The notes beneath the pieces are model-generated. The model was not told the DNA's origin and did no database searches. It saw only the letters and a list, made by a program, of their open reading frames with translations. A program made the position numbers and the translations under genes. DNA of 64,000 nucleotides from Cenococcum geophilum 1.58 (Eukaryota; Ascomycota; Dothideomycetes; Gloniales; Gloniaceae): contig KV748198.1 in assembly GCA_001692895.1 (NCBI GenBank), positions 1,896,367-1,960,366 of the forward strand. Direction: 5' to 3'. Below are positions 1-9,559 of the stretch, one piece after another (position 1 is the stretch's first letter; every line of letters starts with the position of its first letter).

Positions 1-481
1 TTCTCTCCAACTCCTCGGTGAGGGATTTCTTCTGATTTTGCTCGATATTAAGAAGTTTAGTGAGGTCCGCTACCTCATCCTGCAATCGCTTCACTTTTGC
101 AGTAGTCGATTTGGTCATCTCTTCGGTTGAGGACTGCAGAGTCATAGCAGCAACCATATCAGCACTCCGGCACATAGTCATACTCGTACCCACAGCTACA
201 CCCATGCCCATATCAATCCCTGTGGATTTTTCGGTACCGGTAGCAATGGATATCTGGGATTCGGCCTCTCTTGAGTTCTCGGTAGTAGCTCCCATCGTTG
301 CCTCCATGCGCCATCGTCCTTGTAAAGTTGCCTGCTTGGATGCTCTGAGATCTTTCGCGCGGGGTTGGCGACTTGTGCGGATGCCACGTTCGGCATCGGA
401 CGCCTTTGGAACTTCATCACTACCTACGACAATCGCCTCGGCGTTCCTGGCCGACGCTTGCGAGTCTTTGTTAGCATTCAT
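1..481 (-). CDS. N-terminal part of a coiled-coil protein (cut by window edge)
   Basis: The minus strand is open from an ATG at 481 to the left edge, giving the first 160 residues with no stop. This ATG is the first in frame after an upstream in-frame stop near 606. The first ~110 residues are polar and low in complexity, with many Ala, Ser, Thr and Met. Residues ~120-160 turn into a heptad-like charged stretch (VKRLQDEVADLTKLL, then NQKKSLTEELE) typical of a coiled coil. I recognise no family, so the function is unknown; the coiled coil suggests a structural or scaffolding role only by inference. Overlapping open frames on the plus strand look like shadows. The neighbour is the divergently transcribed UBA/AAA+ gene, so the two share an upstream region of ~640 bp. 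Confidence 0.6.
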   Translation of the reverse strand, partial: MNANKDSQASARNAEAIVVGSDEVPKASDAERGIRTSRQPRAKDLRASKQATLQGRWRMEATMGATTENSREAESQISIATGTEKSTGIDMGMGVAVGTSMTMCRSADMVAAMTLQSSTEEMTKSTTAKVKRLQDEVADLTKLLNIEQNQKKSLTEELER

Positions 482-1125
482 CTCGTCAAGAGGTAAATGT
501 CTGTTTGCGTTGTTGTTGGTGTAGATAATATTCCTCGTCTTTTCGAATGCCCTAGAAGGTGGAAAAACGAAGCTGAAACGAAGGCAAGCCCGAAGAGGCT
601 CAATTCATTCCAAGCCCCTCACAGCAAATATTACTGTCAGCCACCATCACATGAATCTAATACGCCAAAAACACGACTGGAACCACGTCACCCGGCCATT
701 ACGACGCCATGTTTCTGAAGTTCAGTAGCCTTGCATCCCCGAGGCAGAATGAGCCTTCCTCTAGGCATTTCGGCTCCCGCTTCTGGTTTACGACTTCTCC
801 TGATGGTCCGCAGGGTTCGATATCGGACCATGTACACAGCCTCCCAATTTTGTGGACTCTAGATTGGACGATAAGGCTTTATGTGGGGGGTAACGTTCCA
901 TGATAGTTGGATGAAAATCGCTGGAAGAGTATCGGGTGGCGTTCTGCTGAGGCGAGATATAGGAGAAGAAGATTCAGCCTAGTGCTTGGCGTTGGTACTT
1001 TTGAAAATTGCCAAGACTTCGGCGTTTATTGGGTTGGCTAGCTTTTATACTTAGGAGTTATTGCAGACCTGATTCTAATGTCAGGAGTCTGTTCTTGAGC
1101 CTTACTTGTTTAGAAATGTTTCGGG
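482..1125. other. Shared upstream region of two divergent genes
   Basis: This ~640-bp stretch lies between the start codons of the minus-strand coiled-coil gene and the plus-strand UBA/AAA+ gene and must hold both promoters. Base composition is ordinary, with no RIP signature and no repeat. Short open frames here have no recognisable product. I see no motif I could assign with confidence. Confidence 0.45.
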
Positions 1126-4100
1126 ATGATGAGAAAACGATTACCTGTTCTTAGCGAGGAATCAATTCAGAAAGTTGTGAATGCTCTCGGTTGTTCGAAG
1201 GCTAGAGCAAAGACTTTACTCTATGTAAGCGCTGGATTTCTTGCTTTCAGTATTGAGATTGCTAGGGCAAGCGCTAACTGACGTTTCCTGAAGCTCAACG
1301 ACAACGACGCTGATCAAGCCATTGTGCGCTATAAGTATGTACGTAGAAGATCCGATAGTTCCTTTTAGCCATCCATTGCAGTTCTGTGCTCAGCTTTAAT
1401 GCCGGCCGGATCGTGTCTTCCATTTTCTATCTCCGGTAAAGAACCGTCTTTAACCCTACTCCGGGAGAAGTATTTTATCTTCTGTCGTGTCTGGTGATGG
1501 TTGTGTGCAATCTCTTTGTATTTTACCGCTGGCCAAACATTTCCTAATGAATTATGTCCGGTCTTTGACTTCTGCAGAGCCCCGTGGAATTGGACATACC
1601 TGCCCCAGTATATCCACCCCCTCCTATTCCATCACCGGAATCACCACCTTCGCCTCACTCTACAATAGCGAATAATTCCGCAACAGAATCAATCCTATTT
1701 GATACTCATCAAACAGATTCCGACCAACCAGGGAGTACGCATCGCGTATCTAGCACACCAGAGAACAACGGTCAGGAGAGAGGCCCTCAAGACGGGCCTG
1801 AGGTTAGCAGATCGGGAGCTAGTGCAGCCGGACCTAGTGATCTGGAATCCAACTTTCCCGAACCATCGCAGAATAGTTCACCAAGGAATTCCCAATCTCT
1901 ACATTTCCAGTCCAATCCTTCGGGAATTTCAGATTCCCATGCAATCGTTCCCAAGCCACCTATTGTAGAGCCTTCAGAGGCGAAGTATTATCAATCACCT
2001 TCCTCTCAGTCAATGTTTCCTGGCTCCAAACCGGAGCTTTCTGTGCCTCGTAAACCTCTTCCCAAAGGTCCAAAAGAAAGCTCAGCAGAGGGTATACCAC
2101 ACTCGCAAGACCCAAGCTCTGGCAGCGGAACAGCACATCCAGGCAGTGGTTTGAGCGACCAGAGTTCCAATTCAAGTAGCCGTGGAGTTGTTGATCCTAC
2201 TAGGACTGTGCCTGGTAGCTGGCCGACCGTCGCACAAATGGGCAACGAGCCTTCCGCGAAGCATAAGCCAAAACCAATGATCGGGCCAAAACCAATGATC
2301 CACTCGATTCCTCTGCAAAACGGTGGGCCGACCCCGCCAAACGAATATGGCTCGAAGCCTGACCCTTCCCAAAATGAGCCATCTCCACCCTCTCCTAACG
2401 GGATTCCAACCCCGCCCAAAGAGCCGGAAGATTCAATATCGGGCGGGGAAGAGCCTCCGGAAGAGGAAGATTCCGGTGACAAAGAACGTTCGGATAGGCA
2501 CGGCAGTGCTCATGAGCATGAAGGCCCCAGCGAGCATGAGAGTCCTGGAAATGTTGTATTGCCGGGAGATGTCGAAGCATCAAATGAGGGAAGCCCGGCC
2601 TCATCAAAAATACCGGCATCAGTAAATAACGCAATCAAAGAGCTTTTGGACCTTGAAAATAAACGAGTACCTGAGAACGGAGCTGGACGAGCAGAGATTT
2701 TTGAACCTGAAATCGAGGCCTTGCCTAAGCCTACGCCTGAATTGGAGCCAGAGGTAGAGTGGGATTTCGTTCTACCATACATTCCAGCTCCATTCGATCT
2801 TGTTCCTGGAGGCAAAAATCTAAGCGGCACATTCAGTCTTCGAGATTTAATTGGTGCTGTGCAACGTGGAGACAGCCTTGATAAAATCGAGACATATCTT
2901 AGGTGGTACGAGGATAAAACTATCAGCAACAACATTAACGGCTCAGTAGAAGGGTTTCCCGCTATGTTCTATGCTGTTGCAACCAACAATGATCGAATCA
3001 TCCGGGCTTGGGTAGACCTAGGGGGGGACGTAAATGCAACGTGTAGTCCTAGAGGTGGTCCTAAGCGCGTTCCCCTTCTAGCCTTCGCTATCATCAACAG
3101 CGAGAATATCCGAAATGAGACAACTCTCACAGTTGCAACCCTTCTGAGCCTCGGGGCACACCCGAAAGTCATTCCAAAATCATTCTTTATTCCTTTTGAT
3201 AATGATCTTCCTGATAAAGGACCAGACGAAAATGACTTGAAGGATCTCAAGGATAAAAATAAAAAGTGGTGCACTCCCGCTGCTAGGGCAAAGCTCACGA
3301 GATGCCTCAATCTTTCTCAGCGTTACTTCTTAGAGAAGGCAGTCAAGACGAAGAAGCCTTCCATTAGGCATAGACAAGTAGCTATTCGGAAAAAGTCCGA
3401 AGCACTGTTGGGTATCCAGTACTTCCTTATTGGTCAAACGACAGCTGCAGCGGCGTTGATGCGAAAGTTGCTCAGCTACATGGTTATACCCAGCAAGAGG
3501 CCGCTGGTTCTTGTTTTTGCCGGTAGGTTAACCGAACTATTTTTTTCCTTCTGAAACTGCTAGACTAACGCACGCTCTGAAGGTCCTAGTGGTCACGGCA
3601 AGACAGAACTCGCAAGGCGGCTCGGGTATTTACTTTCTCTGGAGCTCGAAATTGTCGATTGCACCATTTACAGTCGTGAATCAGACCTCTTTGGTCATCG
3701 AGCGCCGTATACGGGATCAGAGAGAGGCACACCATTGAACAATTTCCTAGCTAGAAAAGCGGGACAAAGATGCGTGGTCTTTTTGGACGAGTTCGAGAAG
3801 ACCACGGCGGACGTGCATAAATCGTTGCTTCTACCTTTCGACAACGGTAAGATATACTATGGTAGGGTCTGTGTTCCAATAATTAAGAAGTTTTTCCAGG
3901 CGATTACCAAGACCGACGGCATCTTACAAATGTTGATTGCTCCAAAACACTCTGGATCCTTGCCACCAATGCACTAGATCCCATCATCAAAGGCTTTTGC
4001 AAGATGCATAAGAAGATCGTTATCGACCAAACAGAAAGTCCGGAAATGCCGCGTCTCATGAAACTATTGGGTAACAAATTGAAGGACGGTTTTAAGGACC

Positions 4101-4697
4101 GGTTCAAAGTTAGATTATTCTTTCCTTCTTTAACCCTCTAATTGTGCCAAGGCACATCGCTAACGTATCGAATGTATACAGCCACCGCTCACCGGCCGCG
4201 TATCGGCCTTCCTACCCTTCCTTCCCTTCACTCTCGGCGAGCAGGCCGTCGTGGCGCACAAATACATCCTGGAGCTTACACAAAAGGTTCATAAAAAGAT
4301 CGATCTATCCTTCGGGCCAGAGGAGCAACTTCTCGGGAACGCGTACCTCCGCGTTCGTCGTGACGGCACTGTCTGCAAGCTGCTTGCAGCAGAAGGCTAT
4401 GATGAAGATCTTGGCGCGCGTAGCCTAATTGTGACTGTCAAGTCAATTGTTGAAGATGCGGTTGTGGAGGAATACCTTGAAGTTAATAAGGAAATTGTGG
4501 AGGATCAGAAATTGACTGAGTTTGTGGTCGATGTCACTCCGAAGAGGGAGGTTGTGGTTCATATGGTCAATGCGGAGCCGTTGAAGGAGATTGATGATGA
4601 AGAAGAGGAAGATGATGATAGTGACGACGACGACGGGGAGGAGGATGATGAGAGTGATGAGAGTGATGAGAGTGATGAGAGTGATGAGAGTGATTGA
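1126..4697 (+). CDS. UBA / ankyrin-like / ClpB-type AAA+ protein with acidic tail
   Basis: Six exons (1126-1224, 1294-1338, 1578-3522, 3583-3846, 3900-4108, 4182-4697) join in frame to 1025 residues; introns have GT...AG ends, several with CTAAC branch points. The ATG follows an in-frame TAG at 1111. Residues ~8-48 resemble a UBA domain like that of NAC-alpha (LSEESIQKVVNALGCSKARA). Residues ~50-440 are Pro/Ser/Glu-rich and probably disordered. Residues ~500-590 look like degenerate ankyrin repeats. A single AAA+ module of ClpB D2 type follows: Walker A GPSGHGKTEL (~697), Walker B VVFLDEFEK (~762), sensor 1 LWILATNALD, arginine-finger region LTGR and a sensor-2 like GAR (~931). The end is an acidic DES repeat tail. 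The family suggests an ATP-driven remodelling protein; substrate and location are unknown. The second exon is only 45 bp, and its 239-bp downstream intron is the least certain junction. Confidence 0.8.
4647..4694 (+). repeat. In-frame GATGAGAGT minisatellite
   Basis: Five tandem copies of the 9-bp unit GATGAGAGT plus a final GAT, directly before the stop of the AAA+ gene. They encode the Asp-Glu-Ser tail. The unit is in frame, so copy-number change would only alter tail length. Confidence 0.85.
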
Positions 4698-5084
4698 TTA
4701 TGACGAAGGGCTTGTTTGGTAACTTTTTACGCTAGGTCAGATCGGGCCAGGTGGATATCCAGCTTTTTGACACCTGTGCGCCCGATATTAAGCGCTAATA
4801 GTGGGCGCTAATAAGCTGGGTTAACGTCTTTAGTCGCCCGCGGAGGCCTAAATAGCAATCCTACCCGTCCTTATTTTACCGCGCAGAGGTACTGGTGAGA
4901 TTGGGCGAAGTTCACCTTAGATGACGCGAGGGACCGACACCCCCTTTGATTTGGCTTAGTTCCCACCACATCTAGTTAGAACGTCACGTGTGTTTGGCTC
5001 GTATGCATTTACATCGCGAAAACCAAACTTTTAAAATGCAACTTTAGTGACTACACCGCCTTAATCAAGTCTTGATTTTAATTA
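4698..5084. other. Intergenic spacer between AAA+ gene and island
   Basis: About 390 bp with no gene. It holds the 3' flank of the AAA+ gene and, at its right end, the TA dinucleotide next to the island's terminal inverted repeat. GC content is near that of the gene flank until ~5030 and falls in the last 50 bp. Nothing else is recognisable. Confidence 0.5.
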
Positions 5085-5086
5085 TA

Positions 5087-5132
5087 ACGTAGGTTATGGG
5101 CTTTTGACGGTTGGGGGGTTTTTGACGGTTTT
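5087..5132 (+). repeat. Left terminal inverted repeat of the island
   Basis: A 46-bp repeat, ACGTAGGTTATGGG onward, with an internal direct repetition of TTTTGACGGTT around a run of G. It matches the reverse complement of 58295-58340 with one mismatch in the G/T run. TA lies immediately outside (5085-5086). Confidence 0.85.
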
Positions 5133-5281
5133 GAACATCAAAACTACCTCAAAATGCTTAATTGCAGGCATTTTCTTAATAAAAGGCATCACGCAGCATT
5201 ATCCAAGATATTAAAATGAAGCTTTAGTTTTATATAATCAAGGCTCTATCGCGACATTTTATAGTATTTGTATTGGAAGCT

Positions 5282-6382
5282 CTACTTGATTGACTGCACG
5301 ACGTTACCTATATCTATGCCAACGTCCTCATCTGACACCTCACTGTCGCTCGAATTGCTCTGCTCGTCGTCATCTACCTCTACCTGCGTATTGACCTCAT
5401 CTACCTTTTTTACAGCTGCTATCAAAGCCTTTAAGTGAGCCGTTGCTGCCTCAAATATAACAGTAGATACCTCTACCGTCAATTACGCAGCGGTTGCGAG
5501 CGCTTTAGCTAATGCAGCTTAATCCTCTGCCTTCCTGAATTTCTTTTATGCCTTAGCTGTCTTCTTCTTCGTCGCTATCCTAGATGCAGTCTCTAAAGCT
5601 TTCTATGCCTTCTTTAACGCTAGCAGCGCTGCTTAAAACTGCCGCTAGTGTTACTCTGCCTTCCTCTTGGCCTCCAATGCGGCAGCCTAAGCCTCCTTCT
5701 ATACCTTAACCTGTTCCTTATAGAGTATCGCTGCCTCCTCCCGCTTAATTTTAGATCGCTTCCTTTATTTCTTAGCATTCTTTTTAGCTTCTTCTACAGC
5801 CTCTCTAGCAGCGATAATAGCCTTTATAGCGTTAGTAGTAAGCACCGCTGCCGTTAATAGTACTGTCTTCTTATCCTTCTTCCTTTTCTTTTTCTCTATA
5901 ACGCTATAGCGGAGGTCTTTGTTTTCAATTGCGGCAATATTATTACCAGCAATTGCACGTTCTTAATCAAGTGATCGAGCGTAGCAAACGCGAAGCTCAT
6001 TCTGGTAAGTAAGAAAGGCAGTTATCTATGCTTTACCTAGCGGTGGTAGTAGTTAATAGGGAGGAAGCTTTCTTACTTGTTCTTTAAGAATCTTAATTAT
6101 AATAACCTAGATCGTTTGAATTCGAGCAGGAAAGCCGCAATTTATAAGGTATATACACTATCGCACAACTATAGATTCTACAGGAGGTAGTAGTCGCTGC
6201 TAGTAAGTATGCGTGACTTTATAAGATTTATGTTTACCATTAAGTCGCCTATGCAATATATTTAGGTTAACACCATAAGACTTTATAGCATCTTCCCGGC
6301 TTTTATAGAGGCCATTCTTAAAGCTAGCAATTGCTAACTTAATCCTCTAGTCCGTATAAGGTTCGTAAGTCCAGCGGGGCAT
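5282..6382 (-). pseudogene. Fot1/pogo-like transposase, RIP-degraded and internally deleted
   Basis: Read from an ATG at 6382 (MPRWTYEPYTD), the N-terminus has the helix-turn-helix pattern of Fot1 transposases: RIKLAIASFKNG, then a region ending RRLNGKHKS, then LINCGFPARIQTI. The C-terminus is the Lys/Ala/Glu-rich tail common in this family and ends with an acidic Ser/Asp stretch at 5282. Codons expected to be Trp or Gln read TAG or TAA many times. At ~365 codons it is shorter than the usual 500 or more, and I see no DDE catalytic core between the two parts, so the copy looks internally deleted. The open stretch 5282-5482 is just its tail, not a separate gene. Confidence 0.7.
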
Positions 6383-6471
6383 AGTAGCGTTAGTGGTAAA
6401 TTTCTTAAATATAGATTAAGCATTAAGGAATTAAAAGTTTTAATTTTCGAAGCGGCAGTATAAGGGTTAGT

Positions 6472-6501
6472 CCGCTTAGCCGCACAGCCCGCCCACTCGC
6501 A
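6472..6501 (+). repeat. Left arm of a second, inner inverted-repeat pair
   Basis: This 30-bp arm begins CCGCTTAGCCGCAC and matches the reverse complement of 58221-58250 at 27 of 30 positions. It lies just upstream (minus-strand sense) of the Fot1-like transposase start. It may be the end of a second DNA element inserted in the Fot1-like host, or a subterminal repeat of that host. No clear target duplication was found beside it (GGGTTAGT against GGGAATAC). Confidence 0.6.
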
Positions 6502-7400
6502 CACACCAACACCAAAATATCGCCAATTTCAATAATTAATTACTCCACCAAAATAGGTGATCTTTTAGCGCTATAAAATATGCTAGCTAATTTATATCTT
6601 TAAAAACATCTTAATATATCTAAGACGGCCTAAAGACATAGTATTAAGTAATTAAAGTTGTTAAAACATAGGCGTAGCGTTTAGGCGTTAATAAAAGAGT
6701 ATTATTGTGAGGTGATAAGCTCCGCACCACTCAGCCACACAAACCCACAAAAGGTAAACGAGTGACTGGCTTGATGCCAGACACGGCTGTGCGGAACAAT
6801 ACATATAGGCGAGGTGACTTCGTCACCTGACAATTATAAATTTTAATGCTATATAACCAACAAACAGACTTAAAGCTTTATAAATTTTATAAATTAATTT
6901 ATAAACTAAGATATTTCCCTTATACCATTAATGGTTAAATATTTCATTAAAAATATTACTAAAATTAATATTAAAAAGAGCTATATAAAAGCAATAATAT
7001 TTAACTAAATTGGTTTTAAAATTATAAGCCTAAACAGTAGCCTACTTTTTTTTTTATTCTAAAAATTAAATAAACTAATAATAAAGTTGTTTGTAAATGG
7101 GTTATTCTAATATTTAATTATTATATTAAATATAAAACTAGCTTAAATTAAAAATAAAGCCTTTTAATTTATAATAGCTATAACTTTTATTTAAATATAA
7201 AAATCTTTAATTAATATTATATAAATGAATTCTCTATAGCTATATTTTATTTTTATAGTATATATAGACTTTTATCTTTTAATATTTTAATATATTTATT
7301 ACTAGCAAAGTATTAGAGCTATAAATTTAATTATTATATAATATATAGCTAATAGTTTATTTTTATAGATAAATAATACTTTTAAGAGTATTTTTAGGCT
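6502..7400. other. Very AT-rich remnant of the outer element(s), unassigned
   Basis: Apart from the solo LTR at 6706-6832, this stretch is strongly RIP-mutated host-element sequence. Minus-strand frames of 6840-7330 give a weak resemblance to a pogo/Fot1 DDE region (a YREF motif followed ~46 residues later by FTNN and a charged stretch), but the expected Asp-Gly-His block is not readable. I do not assign it. Its other half continues at 33902-34793, beyond Copia-1. Confidence 0.4.
6706..6832. mobile_element. Solo LTR, little affected by RIP
   Basis: A 127-bp sequence starting TGTGAGGTGATAAGC and ending TCACCTGACA is flanked by direct ATTAT copies (6701-6705 and 6833-6837), as left by LTR-LTR recombination. 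It is GC-rich against surroundings that are almost pure A/T. Its end holds a small hairpin (AGGTGACTTCGTCACCT). It matches no other LTR in the window. ATTAT is a weak duplication in such AT-rich DNA, which limits confidence. Confidence 0.6.
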
Positions 7401-7405
7401 ATATA

Positions 7406-7569
7406 TGTCGGGAATGAGGTAAGCGGTTGTTACGTATCGCCGCGGCACTAGCGTAGCGAGGAGTCTTAAGCTCCTCGCCTTTCCTTATTCTAATAAAATA
7501 TACATTAACTAACAATTATTATACTGTCTATAACTTATAGATATGTAATATTACCTTATAAAACTAATA
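7406..7569 (+). repeat. Copia-1 5' LTR
   Basis: A 164-bp LTR starting TGTCGGGAATGAGG and ending CTAATA (presumed CTAACA before RIP). It differs from the 3' copy by a 3-bp indel and many C-to-T or G-to-A changes. A hairpin-like core GAGGAGTCTTAAGCTCCTC lies mid-LTR. Directly downstream is CTAATTAGTGG, the likely primer-binding region, shared with Copia-2. Confidence 0.9.
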
Positions 7570-7943
7570 CTAATTAGTGGTTAACTTCACTGTTATACTA
7601 TAAAATAGCTAGGTATTCCACCAAGAAGAGATAAGCTACTGTACCAGTGCTACTCGTGCTAAAGGAAGCTGTCTTTTAAGGTTAGAACTGGTCCTAAACC
7701 TTAAATAGAACTCTTTTACAAATCTAAGGATCTAAAGGCTAGAACTAGTCCTAAGCCTTTCCTAGATTATAGATTCTTGCGTCTATTACGTAAAATAATA
7801 CGCTTTACAAGTCTTTGCGATTTAAGGCTAGAACTAGTCCTAAGCCCTATAATTATAAATATATATTATAAACGCGTACTAAACGACAAACGCGTACTAA
7901 ACGATAATCCCTATACTAATAATACTTCCCTCCCTCTAAAAAT

Positions 7944-9318
7944 ATGGCTACACCTACTTTAAACGACTAGGAAGACTCCTTACTACTAAGGGTAGCTTCG
8001 TACGTAAAACTTATTAATAAAAATTGGGACGAATTTACTTTTAATATAATAACTTATATCGCAAAATAAGTTAATAGCTTTCTCCTATACCGTATTATAT
8101 TCTACTAAAGTAGATACTATACTAATTTATAGCTATAGGAATATTTTAAGAAGGATTTTATAGGATAGACTGCTAATACCTAGGCACTTAGCAATATTAA
8201 TATTATTTAGAATTTTTAAGACTTCCTCTATAGGAATAGGGTATATATTACTAAAAACGGTAACCCAATTACTAGCAATATTTAGGCCGTTATTATTAAT
8301 ATAAAAGAACTAGTATAGACAGAAGCTAAGATTATATATTAACTATAGAAACCTAAAACTAACCTATATTCTTTAAAAGGCAACTTTAATTTAGAATAAA
8401 AACCCTAGAACGCTACTCTTCTACCTAAGGGTGCTCTTCCACCTAAAAGTGCTCTCTTACCTAGAGGTGCTCTCCTACCTAGAGGTACTCTTCCTCCAGC
8501 TCCGCTACCTTTAGCTTCTCTACTTTAGCTAACCGGTAAGCCCCTATTATAAGAAGTTACGAATTTAATAAAGGTATATTTAGACGAAGAGAAGAAGTTT
8601 AGAGGAGAATTATATAATATACTTAGAGTAAAACTATAGGTCTTCTATAACTGTTATAATAAGGTTAAAATTTAATGCTACTAGTACTACTATGCTTTCT
8701 CTATTATATTAAAGGGATAGGTAGTAACATTTTATTATAACTATATTACAGGTAAAAACTATAGCTTTAATGCAATGCTTTAGCTTATTAGAGCCTACTT
8801 TAAAACTAATAAAAATTACTAACTTTATATATCCAAATAGCGGGAGACTATATTCTAAAGAGTTATTACTTCTAACCTAATAAAGACTTATTTAGAGTGC
8901 CTTTAACTACTTTTTAATAAACTCTAAAAAATTTAATATGGCTTTACTAAAACTTACTAAAATAAGAATAGTTTAAGGGACTAGGTTATCTTAGCCTACT
9001 ATAGCGTTCCTAAGTGTAACTTAGCGCTATATAAACCTATAGATATATTTAAAGGAGTATATACTAAGCTATGCTCTACTATAGGTACTATAATATAAAT
9101 ATAAGAATCTTAATAGTTCTATACTAAAAGCCCTACCTAACTAAGCGTTTCTAACTAATATAATTATAACTAGACTAACCGAATATATAGTAGCCGTAGT
9201 AGGGAATATAGTAAAGGGTATAATTAATATTAACTATAAGGCAATTATAAAGGTCCTTATAGAGGTTTATTCTGAAATAATCGCTAAAAAAAGTGCTATA
9301 TTTATAAAAAGCCAAATT
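7944..9318 (+). pseudogene. Copia-1 gag (broken)
   Basis: Starts at ATG 7944 (MATPTLND, then a stop where Trp or Gln is expected). A Pro/Leu-rich linker encoded by repeated CTCTCCTACCTAGAGGTG-like units occurs near 8420-8500. The copia zinc knuckle appears as KKCYIYKKPN near 9285 and is cut by the Gypsy-A insertion. Many in-frame TAA/TAG. Confidence 0.7.
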
Positions 9319-9545
9319 TATTAGCAACTTAGTCAATTGAGATATAAGCACGGCAAAAGGGTCGCGCAAGCCTATATAATTGGATTGTCTATAAACAAGA
9401 ATCTAAAGCTAGGGAAAGGAAAAGAGAAGAAGAGCAGCGCCGTTTGATGTTTTATAAGATCTTTACGTCACGTAACCGCAATATGCGGCAATCTGTGGTA
9501 ACTTGCCGGTGCGTAGTTCTGCCAAGTTCTGCCAGTGCTGTAACA
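9319..9545 (-). repeat. Gypsy-A 3' LTR (left copy)
   Basis: 227 bp, same length as the right copy. Plus-strand ends are TATTAGCAAC (TG start altered to TA) and CTGTAACA. Contains GGCAATCTGTGG and two TTCTGCCA units near its right end. Confidence 0.93.
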
Positions 9546-9559
9546 TTACCCCCTCCTCT

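Noticed and set aside
60..524. 154-codon open frame on the plus strand
   Set aside because: It is antisense to the minus-strand coiled-coil frame, which has the better amino-acid pattern and a clear start.
6840..7330. DDE transposase core on the minus strand
   Set aside because: YREF and FTNN spacing looked pogo-like, but the expected Asp-Gly-His block is absent even when likely RIP changes are considered. Left unassigned.
9175..9369. 64-codon minus-strand frame, possible small secreted protein
   Set aside because: It crosses the Copia-1/Gypsy-A junction and is antisense to the gag zinc-knuckle region.
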